From contig NZ_JAMXQU010000007.1 of the NCBI RefSeq assembly GCF_024054035.1, forward strand, positions 1 through 64,000: a stretch of DNA of 64,000 nt, written 5' to 3'. The DNA comes from Asaia lannensis NBRC 102526. GTDB taxonomy: Bacteria; Pseudomonadota; Alphaproteobacteria; Acetobacterales; Acetobacteraceae. The notes beneath the pieces are model-generated. The model was not told the DNA's origin. It saw only the letters and a program-made list of their open reading frames with translations, and ran no database searches. This document shows, one piece after another, positions 17,854-27,034 of the stretch; position 1 is the first letter of the stretch, and the number at the start of each line of letters is the position of its first letter. Both the position numbers and the translations under genes were made by a program.

Positions 17854-18375
17854 ATGGCTGTTCCGACGAACAAGGACGAATTGCTCAAAGCGATAGAGTC
17901 TAATTTCGAAAAGCTCTTCGAGGACCTGCGTGAAGTGCCGCTATCGGCGGTCGATGACACCAGTCTGGACGGCCACGCGAAAGGGACGCGGATGAGCGTT
18001 GGCAATCTCGTCGCCTATCTGATCGGGTGGAACGAGTTGGTCCTCAAATGGCTGGAACGAGACGCGACCGGCTTGCCGATCGAATTTCCTGAAACAGGCT
18101 TCAGGTGGAACGAGTTGGGTCGTCTCGCGCGAAAGTTCTATCGCGATTGCGAGGATATCCCTTATCCCCAGCTCACCGAGCGCCTCGCAGATGCGAAGAC
18201 GAGAATTGTGTCGTTGATCGAAGAGCGCAGCAACGACGAACTGTATGGCCGCCCCTGGTATGAGAAATGGACGATGGGGCGTATGATTCAGTTCAACACG
18301 GCATCGCCTTACGCCAATGCGCGCAGGCGTTTGCGGAAATGGCTGAAAGCGGAGAGCAGGCCGCGGAGACCGTAA
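17854..18375 (+). CDS. ClbS/DfsB family four-helix bundle protein
   Basis: The 173-residue protein starts MAVPTNKDELLKAIESNFEKL and continues with GNLVAYLIGWNELVLKWL and a Tyr/Trp/Met-rich C-terminal part (WYEKWTMGRMIQFNTASPYANARRRLRKWLK), the ClbS/DfsB (DUF1706) pattern. ClbS protects DNA from colibactin by opening its cyclopropane warhead; DfsB-like members are DinB-fold proteins of mostly unknown role. No colibactin-like genes are visible. Its ribosome site is embedded in the 12-G run, so expression may be phase variable. It is monocistronic. Confidence 0.85.
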   Translation: MAVPTNKDELLKAIESNFEKLFEDLREVPLSAVDDTSLDGHAKGTRMSVGNLVAYLIGWNELVLKWLERDATGLPIEFPETGFRWNELGRLARKFYRDCEDIPYPQLTERLADAKTRIVSLIEERSNDELYGRPWYEKWTMGRMIQFNTASPYANARRRLRKWLKAESRPRRP

Positions 18376-18693
18376 AACCCCTATCGCATTCGCAGTGTCT
18401 TGTTGTCCAAGTCGCGCCGTGTCGTAAAAAACGGAATTTCTGCGACAGATACAATAGAAGATACAATAATTGCATTAATTGAATTTCTTGCGTTGCAGGC
18501 GATTGAAGACGGGTAAAATCCCGGTCTCTTCAGTGCACGGGCCTGTTTTGCTGTGTTCTGTTTCTGCTGAACGGGTGGGGTACTATCGTCGATCGGCGCT
18601 GGATGGCGTGTCTTTTTCTCTCCGTCAGCGGAACAGGCTTCATGCCCGCTCCGCCGTCAGAAAGTGCGCAGGCTCTAGCCCCGACAGGTTCAG
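18376..18693. other. Intergenic region between the convergent ClbS-like gene and purD
   Basis: An AT-rich patch (about 18420-18490) is followed by GC-rich sequence. No gene or good terminator is seen; a weak hairpin with TGAAGA/TCTTCA arms lies near 18503-18531. Confidence 0.45.
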
Positions 18694-19950
18694 TCAGACC
18701 CCGATATCGCGTCGGTAGATTCCGTCGTCCCAGTCGATGGCTGCGACACCCTGATAGGCGCGTGCACGTGCTTCTTCAGGCGTGGCGCCTGTCGCGCATA
18801 CGGTCAGCACACGGCCGCCAGATGCAACGAGTTTTCCATCCTGCATGGCGGTGCCAGCCTGAAATACCTGCACACCGGGGACTGCATCTGCCCGCTCGAT
18901 GCCGCGTATCGCTCCGCCCTTGACCGGCGTGCAGGGATAACCGCGTGCCGCCAGAACGACCGAGATCGACGCATCGTCGGTAAAGCGTATGGCGGCATCG
19001 TCGAGGCGGCCTTCAGCAAGCGCCTTGAGTACGGGCAGCAGATCGGAATCCAGACGGATCAGCAGGGCCTGCGCCTCGGGATCGCCGAAGCGCACGTTAT
19101 ATTCGATCAGCTTCGGGCCTTCTGCGGTGAGCATCAGTCCTGCAAAAATAATGCCTCTGAACGGCGTGCCCCGTCGGACCATTTCGGCCAGCATGGGGCG
19201 CACCATGATATCGAGCGCTTTCTCCTGCGCTGCCCGGTCGAAGCGAGGGGGAGGGGAGATTGCACCCATACCGCCTGTATTCGGACCCGTATCGCCTTCG
19301 CCGATGCGCTTGTGGTCGCGGGCCGCTCCGATCAGTACGGCCTCGTCATCCGAGCAGAATGCGAAAAGCGAGACTTCCTCACCGACGAGGCATTCCTCGA
19401 TCACGATGCTCGCTCCGGCGGCGCCGAAGCTGCGATCGGTCAGAATGTCGATAATGGCGGCTTCGGCTTCTTCCAGCGTCTGGGCCACGATCACGCCTTT
19501 GCCGGCTGCCAGACCGTCAGCTTTGATGACGATCGGTGCGCCGCGTCGACGTACGAAAGCGAGCGCTGGTTCGGCTTCCTCGAAACGTTCCCAGCGTGCG
19601 GTGGGAATACCCGCCGCGTCGGCAACATCCTTGGTGAAGCTCTTGCTCCCCTCGAGGGCGCTGGCAGCCTGGCTCGGTCCTGCACAGGCAATGCCGGCCT
19701 CGGCGCAGAGATCGGCCAGCCCGGCGACGAGAGGGGCTTCGGGCCCCGGCACGACGAGATCGATTTTCTGCTCTTTTGCAAAGCGCACAAGAGTTGTGAC
19801 ATCGTCAGCAGCGAGCGGCACGAGCGTGCCCAGTTCGGCCATGCCTGGATTGCCGGGGGCGATGAACAGGGCTTCCAGCTCGGGAGAGCGTGAAAGGCAG
19901 GCCGCAAGAGCATGTTCGCGTCCGCCTGATCCGACAAGTAACACCCGCAT
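18694..19950 (-). CDS. purD: Phosphoribosylamine--glycine ligase
   Basis: This 418-residue ATP-grasp enzyme makes glycinamide ribonucleotide, the second step of purine synthesis. The N-terminal signature MRVLLVGSGGREHALA, the PGNPG loop, the ATP-grasp segment APIVIKADGLAAGKGV and the Mg-binding EYNVRFGDPE block are all present. The start at 19950 has AGGA nine bases upstream; longer in-frame starts at 19956 and 20010 would crowd the site or overlap xseA. It is divergent from xseA with about 58 bases between them, a compact shared promoter region. Confidence 0.97.
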   Translation of the reverse strand: MRVLLVGSGGREHALAACLSRSPELEALFIAPGNPGMAELGTLVPLAADDVTTLVRFAKEQKIDLVVPGPEAPLVAGLADLCAEAGIACAGPSQAASALEGSKSFTKDVADAAGIPTARWERFEEAEPALAFVRRRGAPIVIKADGLAAGKGVIVAQTLEEAEAAIIDILTDRSFGAAGASIVIEECLVGEEVSLFAFCSDDEAVLIGAARDHKRIGEGDTGPNTGGMGAISPPPRFDRAAQEKALDIMVRPMLAEMVRRGTPFRGIIFAGLMLTAEGPKLIEYNVRFGDPEAQALLIRLDSDLLPVLKALAEGRLDDAAIRFTDDASISVVLAARGYPCTPVKGGAIRGIERADAVPGVQVFQAGTAMQDGKLVASGGRVLTVCATGATPEEARARAYQGVAAIDWDDGIYRRDIGV

Positions 19951-20008
19951 CGTCATTCTTCCTGTTCTGACTGGTCGTAGCCCGCGTTCCGTAGCATAGA
20001 CTGGGCTC

Positions 20009-21460
20009 ATGAGCGAAAACGATCAGAGCACAGGCGGGAATGTTCCCGAATATTCGGTCAGCGAAATTTCGGGGGCGATCAAGCGTACCCTTGAAGGCAG
20101 TTTCAACCGTGTGCGCGTTCGTGGCGAGATTACCGAACTCAAGCGCTATCCATCCGGCCATGTCTATCTGTCGCTGAAAGACCAGGGCGGCAAGATTTCG
20201 GGTGTGATCTGGCGCGGATCGGTGTCGCGTCTTGGCATGGTGCCGGAAAACGGGGTTGAAGTTATCGCGACCGGGCGTGTCTCGGCCTATGGCGACCGGT
20301 CGAGTTACCAGCTTGTGATCGACCAGATGAGCTTCGCGGGAGAGGGCGCGCTTCTCGCCAAGATCGAGAAGCTGCGTCAGAAACTGCTCGCTGAGGGGCT
20401 GTTCGATGGCGAGCGCAAGAAGCCTCTGCCGTTTCTTCCTCGGTTGATCGGACTCGTGACGTCGAGCCGCGGGGCGGTGCTGCACGATATCATCACCACC
20501 CTTTCGCGCCGATTTCCGCGCCCCGTCATCGTCTGGCCGGTTGCGGTGCAGGGCGAGGGGGCTGCCGCCCAGATTGCGGCTGCAATCGACGGGTTTTCCA
20601 GCCCTGGCCTGCCGGCTGCATTACGGCCCGATCTGCTGATCGTGGCGCGCGGCGGTGGCTCGCTTGAAGATCTGATGGCGTTCAACGACGAATCGGTTCT
20701 GCGCGCTGTCGCCGCCTGTCCCATTCCGCTCATTTCTGCGGTCGGACACGAGACCGACACGACCCTGATCGATTTCGTGTCGGACCAGCGTGCGCCCACG
20801 CCGACAGCTGCGGCTGAAATGGCCGTGCCCCTGCGTTCGGAGCTGATTGCCGATCTGGCGCATCGAGGTGCACGCCTTGCCGGTGCCCTGTCGCGCCAGT
20901 TGCAGCTTGCCGGTGCGAAATTCGACCAGTTGGTGGCGCGTCTTCCCGACCTGCCGGGACTGCTGGAAACTGCGCGTTTCAGGCTCGATGAGCGCGGGCA
21001 GCGCCTTGAACTGGCCCTGCCGATGGTCGCTTCCAAGGCGCGGCAGCGTCTTATGACTCTCGAGGGGCGGGTGCCTTCTGCTGCGCATTTCATGGGGCAG
21101 AAACAGGCGCGTCTCGATCTGGCCAGCGCGACCTTGGCATCGGGCATAAGGTACAGGATGGAGCGGGAACGTGCCGGATTTGCCCATGCGCGCCTCGGAA
21201 CCGAGACCTTGACCGCGCGTCTTGGCCTCGATCGCGCCCGTCTTGCCGGTATTGTGGGCAGACTGGAGGCCGTTTCGCCCGAGGCCGTCTTGGCGCGCGG
21301 CTATGCTCTGGTGCAGGATGGGCGGGGTAAACCGGTGACGTCAGCCTCCGGGCGACCGCGCGGCGGAGCGATCACGCTTCGCTTTGCAGATGGTACGCGC
21401 CATGGACGGCTCGACCCTCTGGGAACGGACAGGAAAGAACAGGGGGATCTCGGAATATGA
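20009..21460 (+). CDS. xseA: Exodeoxyribonuclease VII large subunit
   Basis: The 483-residue protein begins with the OB-fold domain (VRVRGEITELKRYPSGHVYLSLKD), followed by the catalytic core with LIGLVTSSRGAVLHDI, LLIVARGGGSLEDLMAFNDE and SAVGHETDTTLIDFVSD. A long helical region then leads to a small C-terminal segment. With XseB it degrades single-stranded DNA from both ends. xseB is not in this window. Length is close to the E. coli enzyme (456). It overlaps the next gene by four bases (ATGA), so the lipoprotein is translationally coupled to it. Confidence 0.97.
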   Translation: MSENDQSTGGNVPEYSVSEISGAIKRTLEGSFNRVRVRGEITELKRYPSGHVYLSLKDQGGKISGVIWRGSVSRLGMVPENGVEVIATGRVSAYGDRSSYQLVIDQMSFAGEGALLAKIEKLRQKLLAEGLFDGERKKPLPFLPRLIGLVTSSRGAVLHDIITTLSRRFPRPVIVWPVAVQGEGAAAQIAAAIDGFSSPGLPAALRPDLLIVARGGGSLEDLMAFNDESVLRAVAACPIPLISAVGHETDTTLIDFVSDQRAPTPTAAAEMAVPLRSELIADLAHRGARLAGALSRQLQLAGAKFDQLVARLPDLPGLLETARFRLDERGQRLELALPMVASKARQRLMTLEGRVPSAAHFMGQKQARLDLASATLASGIRYRMERERAGFAHARLGTETLTARLGLDRARLAGIVGRLEAVSPEAVLARGYALVQDGRGKPVTSASGRPRGGAITLRFADGTRHGRLDPLGTDRKEQGDLGI

Positions 21461-21828
21461 AGCGTTTTCAGGTCATGACAGCATGGATCGGGCTGCTTGC
21501 ATTGTCGTCGCTGGCGGCGTGCAGCGAGGCTCCAGCGCCTCGGCCGGGTCAGGCACAGGCCCATGCCCGTATTCCGCCGCAGGATTTCGCTCCGGGCATG
21601 ACGGGTGAAACGCCGCTTCCTGCAAATGAGGCCCAGCTTACCAACGATCCCTCTGCGCCCGTCAACACACCGCTTTGCGGCGCCGTGCAGCGTGAGACGA
21701 ACCGCATGGGCGGGCAGGTGTTCAGCGACGGTCTGGCATCCGGCAGCTCATGCCCGCAGAATGCCTGTTTCAATCCCCTGACAGGCACCTATATCGCAGC
21801 GACCGGCGCGCCGAGCGTCTGTCGCTGA
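21457..21828 (+). CDS. Small lipoprotein downstream of xseA
   Basis: The 123-residue product has a lipoprotein signal with the lipobox LAAC at about residue 22. The mature part contains four further Cys (TPLCGAV, SSCPQNACFN, PSVCR), suggesting two disulfides in the periplasm, and Pro-rich N-terminal linkers. No family is recognised. The ATGA overlap with xseA supports the start and co-translation. Confidence 0.8.
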   Translation: MKRFQVMTAWIGLLALSSLAACSEAPAPRPGQAQAHARIPPQDFAPGMTGETPLPANEAQLTNDPSAPVNTPLCGAVQRETNRMGGQVFSDGLASGSSCPQNACFNPLTGTYIAATGAPSVCR

Positions 21829-21894
21829 GAGGCGGTCGCGCAGGTTTGCGCGCTATGCCTCGAACGCAAGGTCGATATTGCCGAGCTCGGTTTA

Positions 21895-22887
21895 TCATCG
21901 GCCTGAAGCACCCTGCCTGGGCAAGGTGCGATCGAAAAAGGCCACGAGTGCGGCATTGAAGCCTGTGTGAAAGGCCGTGCGGTCGAAACCGTTATGACTT
22001 GTGCAGATCGCCGCCATTGAAGCCTCGGGGCGACACGGCGCCAGAAAGTCGAAATGATCGGCATGCGCGACCATGAAACCCTGCGGCGGCGTAGGCAGGT
22101 TGTCGCGCACCGGTTCTACCGAGCCGGGTGAGGGCAAGATCCTGTCGTCACCGGCCTGCCAGATCTGGACGGGCAGCGTCACGTCCTGCAGGGCAGATCG
22201 GGTCATTGTAAAGCCGAGTGCCGGCGCAGCGAGGGAGAGAGCAGCGATACGGCTATCCTTTACGGGCGCAGAACCCGAGGGGATCGACGCGTGGGCTTTC
22301 GCGATCAATGCGCAGGTGAAGCTTTTGGGGTGCTGGGTACACCAGGGCCCAATCCGGCTGAGATCGGGTTGGGCGCCGGCTGCAAGAAGCACCGTGAGCC
22401 CTCCTGCCGAAAACCCGAATGCCCCTATGCGATGCCGATCTATGCGGTCAGCCTGCGGCCATGTGTCGAGCATATAGTCCAGAGCCGCGCTTAAAGCGCG
22501 GGTGCGTCCGGTAATGTCGGTCGCATGTGACATATCGCGCCAGTTATCGCCGGGCTCGGTCAGTGACACGACGATATATCCCGCTTGGGCGAGTGCTGCA
22601 GCTGTATCGAGATGGCTCGTCCATGATCCTCCCGTCCCATGGGAAATGACAACGAGACCACCATGGCTGTGCACGACCGGGCCGTTTGCCACGCAATCCT
22701 GTGCATAGGGCCCCAGATCCTGATGGGTTGCGGCCCCGGTGCTCGGATACCAGATGCCGAGTTCGAGCCCTTGCTGTGTGATGATATGCTGGCATCCGAT
22801 CCTGGATGTTTCTGCCTGACAAAGGCGAGGAAAAATCAGGACAAGGGCCAGCATTATGGGCAGGGTGATGCGAGACAGACAGGTCAT
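21895..22887 (-). CDS. Secreted alpha/beta hydrolase (dienelactone hydrolase/PAF-acetylhydrolase-like)
   Basis: From the ATG at 22887 (AGGAG ten bases upstream) the protein is 330 residues, with a signal peptide cut near CQA-ET. The oxyanion region VVISHGTGGS, nucleophile elbow GFSAGG, acid loop VQIWQAGDDRILP and final His in MVAHADHFDF give a Ser-Asp-His hydrolase of the type that includes bacterial PAF-acetylhydrolase-like and dienelactone hydrolase proteins. Several Cys suggest disulfides. The substrate is unknown. It is divergent from a membrane LytTR regulator with 167 bases between them, which may control it. Confidence 0.85.
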   Translation of the reverse strand: MTCLSRITLPIMLALVLIFPRLCQAETSRIGCQHIITQQGLELGIWYPSTGAATHQDLGPYAQDCVANGPVVHSHGGLVVISHGTGGSWTSHLDTAAALAQAGYIVVSLTEPGDNWRDMSHATDITGRTRALSAALDYMLDTWPQADRIDRHRIGAFGFSAGGLTVLLAAGAQPDLSRIGPWCTQHPKSFTCALIAKAHASIPSGSAPVKDSRIAALSLAAPALGFTMTRSALQDVTLPVQIWQAGDDRILPSPGSVEPVRDNLPTPPQGFMVAHADHFDFLAPCRPEASMAAICTSHNGFDRTAFHTGFNAALVAFFDRTLPRQGASGR

Positions 22888-23054
22888 GGTTACTTGAGCT
22901 CCTGACGGGGAAGCGTTCAGAAATCCCGCCATAGCCCGTTCCGCCAGCGTATTTTCGTGAATGGGCGAACGGTCGGCACGGTGAGCCTTCAGTGAGCGAA
23001 TGGGCGAAAGGGCAAGGAGATGCGCAACGATTGTCATGATCGCCGGACGGGATC

Positions 23055-23972
23055 ATGGGAAAGCCGTTCATGAGACTGGATGGAAAAACCGGGAATTTCC
23101 GTGGCCAGTCCCGGTTCATCCTGTTGCGTGCCTTCGCTGTCGCATCGGGCATCGGTCTGTTTTTCGGACTTGTTGGGCCCTATGGCAGCTATCTCAACGG
23201 AGGCCTGCCGTTTCGTACGCTTTACTGGATCACGTGTAGTCTGGCGGGCTTTGCCCTCTACGCAGGGCCGATCATTTTCATGCGCAGGGCAGGGCTGATC
23301 GGGCAAGGTGTCCGGTTCTGGTGCGTCATCGCCGGGATGGCGGCGCTCATTGGAATTCTGCAGAGCTGGGTCGCACGTCAACTGACGGAAATCATGTGGC
23401 CCGAAAAGGTGGACAGACTGCCGGGTTGGGGATTGTGGTACGTTCAGGTTCTTCTCATCGCGCTTCCGGCTGTCATGCTGACGGTGTTGTGGCTTCGCCA
23501 CCGGGAGCGCCAGTCTGCGCCGGCGTTGCTCCCGCTATCACGGGAGACACAAGCCCCCGGTCAGTCGTCGAATGCTCTTGCCGAGGCGTTGTTGTCGCCT
23601 CATCCGCGGCCCGACAGTATTCTCGCGCTGCAGATGGAGGACCATTATATACGCTGCCATCGGCAGGGCGGCTCGATCCTCGTTCATGGCACGTTACGCG
23701 ATGCCATGGCACGGCAGTCGTCATGCGACGGTCTGCAGGTGCATCGTTCATGGCGGGTCGCGCGCCGGGCGCTTAAACGCTGGGAAGGCACGCCGCGTGC
23801 GCTGCGTCTGCATCTGACGAATGGGATTGTCGTGCCGGTCGCCCGTGCACAGGTCGCTCGACTGCGCGAAGCAGGATGGCTCGACACGAAGGACGATACG
23901 GCATCGGCTACGTCCGGCTGTACGGCCTCAAAAGGAAGAAGCCAGGTCATACCCAGCGTTTTGGCAGACTGA
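23055..23972 (+). CDS. Membrane-bound LytTR-type transcriptional regulator
   Basis: The 305-residue protein has four N-terminal hydrophobic helices (roughly 24-45, 55-75, 85-105 and 128-148), a Pro/Gln linker and a C-terminal LytTR DNA-binding domain (LALQMEDHYIRCH, VHGTLRDAMARQ, GLQVHRSWRVARRAL, LHLTNGIVVPVAR). Membrane-integral LytTR proteins usually regulate nearby genes in response to envelope or growth signals. The divergent secreted hydrolase is the obvious candidate target. It ends close to the rne terminator. Confidence 0.88.
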   Translation: MGKPFMRLDGKTGNFRGQSRFILLRAFAVASGIGLFFGLVGPYGSYLNGGLPFRTLYWITCSLAGFALYAGPIIFMRRAGLIGQGVRFWCVIAGMAALIGILQSWVARQLTEIMWPEKVDRLPGWGLWYVQVLLIALPAVMLTVLWLRHRERQSAPALLPLSRETQAPGQSSNALAEALLSPHPRPDSILALQMEDHYIRCHRQGGSILVHGTLRDAMARQSSCDGLQVHRSWRVARRALKRWEGTPRALRLHLTNGIVVPVARAQVARLREAGWLDTKDDTASATSGCTASKGRSQVIPSVLAD

Positions 23973-24084
23973 TCGATTTTGCGAGACGATGCGGAGCTGT
24001 GCGATTGAGCGCATTATCAACGCGCCGCTGCTGAGCTTCGTTGACCACCGTTGTCTGACGGATGATGCGGTATCCCCATAACAA

Positions 24085-24112
24085 AAACGGGGCGGTATGG
24101 ACCGCCCCGTTT
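24085..24112 (-). terminator. Rho-independent terminator after rne
   Basis: A perfect 12-bp stem AAACGGGGCGGT/ACCGCCCCGTTT with a four-base loop lies 27 bases past the rne stop. On the minus strand it runs into GTTTTTGTT. The A-rich side may also stop transcripts from the plus-strand regulator gene. Confidence 0.85.
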
Positions 24113-24139
24113 CCGGTTCCTGTCAAAGGTCAGAAGCGC

Positions 24140-27034
24140 TTAGCGCTTCCACCAGCCCGTACGCGGCTTGGCTGGGGCAACCTCATCGACATTGATGGGC
24201 TGAACCACAGGCGCGGTGTCCTCGGCCTTGGACTTGGCGCGACGGCTCTTGGCCTTTGTCGGTGCCTTGACCTCGGTCGCCACGGGGGCCTCAACCACGT
24301 TTTCGGCTACGGCAGCTGCTTTGCGCGGCGTGCGGCCACGACGCGGCTTGGGCGCCTCGACGGGTTCCGACGTCACTTCGGCGGTCAGGGGCGCGCCTTC
24401 GTTCACCGATGCAGCAGCCGGTACCTTGCGCGGGCGACCGCGACGACGCGGAGCCGGCTTGTCCTGGTCGGCTTCAGGGACTGCAACAGGCTCCGCTACA
24501 GGCGCGGCATCGCCCGGTTCTGCCGCAGTAGGAGCGGACTCGGCCTGCTCTGCCGCGGCAGGGCGACGACGCGGACGACCGCGTCCCCTGCGTGTCGCAT
24601 TCTCACGCCCGCCCTCAGACTGGATCGCAGTCGTTTCGGTCGGTGCCTCGACAGGAGTTGCAACGGTCTGCGTCTCCTCAGCAGGCTGAGAGCCGGAAGC
24701 GAGGCTTGGCTTGGGCTCGTCATTGCGTGACGAGGGGGTTCCAAGACGGGACTCTGCCTGCTCGATCATGTCGAAAATATCGAACGAGGCGCCTCCGAAC
24801 GGATTGGCCGGTGTCGGGCCGTTCCAGCGGTTGTCCTGCTGGTTGCGACGGCGGTCTTCCGATCCGCGTTCGCTCTGGGTGCGTTCACCCGCCGGGCGAT
24901 CTTCGTTCTTCCGATTATCGGAAGAACGCGTTTCGCGTGGCGTTTCACCCTGGTTGCGTTCATCGCGCGAAACGCGACGTGTCCGCATGCGGCGGCGACC
25001 CGGAACGATCAGGGCTTCGCTTTCGCCGCCTGTCTGCTCCTCATGAGTGGCTGCCTCGGCCGGGGCTTCATGTGCCGCAGAATGTCCTGCGTCCTCGGCT
25101 TCTTCGCCGTTGCCTGCCTCGGCAGTCTGCTGCGTGTCACGGTTCTCGTCGAAGCGGCGACCGTTGCGACGGCGACGGCGGCGGCGGCGGCGGCCTCCTT
25201 CTTCGCTCCGTCCTTCCTCGCGATTGCCCTCTTCGCGGGTTTCCTCGGCCGTCACCGGCTCAAGGTCGGTCTCTTCCTCAACGACCGAAACCGGGGTGAC
25301 GGCGTGCCCGGCTTCTCCTTCATGCCGCTCGGTCTGCACAGCACGAGGCTCGGCCGGAACCTGCGGACGTACGCGCTCGATGCGCAGATCGGCGGGGGTC
25401 AGGCTGTCATCGGGCTGGAACAAGACGTGCATGCGATGGCGCTGCTCGATCTCACCAAGCCAGTCGCGCTTGTTGTTCAGGATATAAAGCGCGATGCCCG
25501 AGGTGATATGAACAGTGATCTCGGCAGCTTTCTGCTTCAGGCCTTCTTCGTCCAGGGCGCGAAGCACATGCAGGGCAGCACTCTCGACACCGCGCACATG
25601 GCCTGTTCCCTGACAATGCGGGCAGGGAACGAGAACGGCTTCCGAAATGGAGGGGCGCAGACGCTGGCGCGACATTTCGAGCAGACCGAAATGCGAGATC
25701 TGGCCGATCTGGATACGCGCGCGGTCGGAACGCAGCGCATCCTTGAGGCGCTTTTCGACCATCGCATTATGCTTGCGGCTTTCCATGTCGATGAAGTCGA
25801 TCACGACAAGACCGGCAAGATCGCGCAGACGCAGCTGACGGGCGACTTCTTCGGCGGCTTCGAGGTTCGTGCGTACCGCCGTATCTTCGATGTTGCGCTG
25901 GCCCGTCGAACGTCCCGAGTTCACATCGATCGATACGAGCGCCTCGGTCTGGTTGATCACCAGATAACCGCCAGATTTCAGCTGGGCCGTTGGCGAGAAG
26001 ATCGCATCCAGATGACCTTCGACGTGATAGCGACCGAACAGGCTCTGGCTATGGTCGCGCCACAGCTTCACCTTGTTGGCGTTATGCGGCATCAGAAGGC
26101 GCATGAACTCGCGCGCATTCTTCCAGGCCGGTTCGCCATCGATGATGATTTCTTCGATATCCTTGCTGAACAGGTCGCGAATGGCGCGCTTGATCAGATT
26201 GGCTTCTTCATAGATCAGCGTCGGCGCAACCGAAGACAGCGTGTGGTTGCGGATATCGTCCCAGAGCTGAAGCAGATATTCGCAGTCGCGCGTGATTTCC
26301 GGTCCCGGACGCTGGGCACCGGCTGTGCGTACGATCATGGCCATGCCGCGCGGCAGGTCGAGTTCTGCAATGATGTCGCGCAGGCGCTTGCGATCGCTGT
26401 CGGATGTGATCTTGCGCGACACGCCACCACCACGCAGGGCGTTGGGCATCAGTACGCAGTAGCGACCGGCCAGAGAGATATAGGTGGTGAGGGCCGCGCC
26501 CTTGTTGCCACGTTCTTCCTTGACCACCTGCACGAGGATGATCTGGCGACGGCGGATCACTTCCTGGATCTTGTAATTGCGCAGGAAGCGCGCGGTGCGG
26601 CGGGCCGCAGCGCCCTCATCGCCCGTATCGTGCTCACCGCCGACCGTTTCCGGACGGGCTTCGAACTCGGTCTGTTCGGTGCTCTCGGTGTCTTCGGCAG
26701 GCTCGCTGGCTTCGCTCTCGGTCTCGACACGCTCTTCGGCGCGGAGGTCCTCGTCCTGCAGGGCCAGCAGCTTTTCGCGGTCGGCAACCGGAATCTGGAA
26801 GTAGTCAGGGTGGATTTCGCTGAACGCGAGGAAGCCGTGGCGATTGCCGCCGTAATCGACGAAGGCGGCCTGAAGGCTCGGCTCGACGCGAATTACCTTG
26901 GCAAGATAGATATTGCCCTTGATCTGCTTCTTCGATGATGTTTCGACATCATAATCTTCGAGACGATCACCATCCATAACCACAACGCGGGTTTCTTCCG
27001 CGTGGGTGGTGTCGATCAGCATACGCTTGTTCAT
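24140..27034 (-). CDS. rne: Ribonuclease E
   Basis: The 964-residue protein starts MNKRMLIDTTHAEETRVVVMDG and has the S1 RNA-binding domain (NIYLAKVIRVEPSLQAAFVDYGGNRHGFL), interrupted by an acidic Glu/Thr-rich insert near residues 100-145 typical of alphaproteobacteria. The catalytic core includes SGGYLVINQTEALVSIDVNSGR. The Zn-link is CPHCQGTGH. The C-terminal 400 residues are low-complexity, alternating Arg-rich and Glu/Ala/Pro-rich segments, and should act as the degradosome scaffold and RNA-binding arm. It processes rRNA and tRNA and starts mRNA decay. A long upstream region may form the leader through which RNase E often regulates its own mRNA. Confidence 0.97.
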   Translation of the reverse strand: MNKRMLIDTTHAEETRVVVMDGDRLEDYDVETSSKKQIKGNIYLAKVIRVEPSLQAAFVDYGGNRHGFLAFSEIHPDYFQIPVADREKLLALQDEDLRAEERVETESEASEPAEDTESTEQTEFEARPETVGGEHDTGDEGAAARRTARFLRNYKIQEVIRRRQIILVQVVKEERGNKGAALTTYISLAGRYCVLMPNALRGGGVSRKITSDSDRKRLRDIIAELDLPRGMAMIVRTAGAQRPGPEITRDCEYLLQLWDDIRNHTLSSVAPTLIYEEANLIKRAIRDLFSKDIEEIIIDGEPAWKNAREFMRLLMPHNANKVKLWRDHSQSLFGRYHVEGHLDAIFSPTAQLKSGGYLVINQTEALVSIDVNSGRSTGQRNIEDTAVRTNLEAAEEVARQLRLRDLAGLVVIDFIDMESRKHNAMVEKRLKDALRSDRARIQIGQISHFGLLEMSRQRLRPSISEAVLVPCPHCQGTGHVRGVESAALHVLRALDEEGLKQKAAEITVHITSGIALYILNNKRDWLGEIEQRHRMHVLFQPDDSLTPADLRIERVRPQVPAEPRAVQTERHEGEAGHAVTPVSVVEEETDLEPVTAEETREEGNREEGRSEEGGRRRRRRRRRNGRRFDENRDTQQTAEAGNGEEAEDAGHSAAHEAPAEAATHEEQTGGESEALIVPGRRRMRTRRVSRDERNQGETPRETRSSDNRKNEDRPAGERTQSERGSEDRRRNQQDNRWNGPTPANPFGGASFDIFDMIEQAESRLGTPSSRNDEPKPSLASGSQPAEETQTVATPVEAPTETTAIQSEGGRENATRRGRGRPRRRPAAAEQAESAPTAAEPGDAAPVAEPVAVPEADQDKPAPRRRGRPRKVPAAASVNEGAPLTAEVTSEPVEAPKPRRGRTPRKAAAVAENVVEAPVATEVKAPTKAKSRRAKSKAEDTAPVVQPINVDEVAPAKPRTGWWKR

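Noticed and set aside
17415-17903. 162-codon plus-strand frame running across the 12-G tract
   Set aside because: It is in a different frame from the ClbS-like gene, has no domain, and its Cys/Arg-rich composition looks like non-coding DNA; a fusion by G-tract slippage was considered but has no support.
25043-26938. Open frame of 631 codons on the plus strand opposite rne
   Set aside because: It mirrors rne codons; the translation has no domain, and GC-rich coding DNA regularly leaves long antisense frames open.
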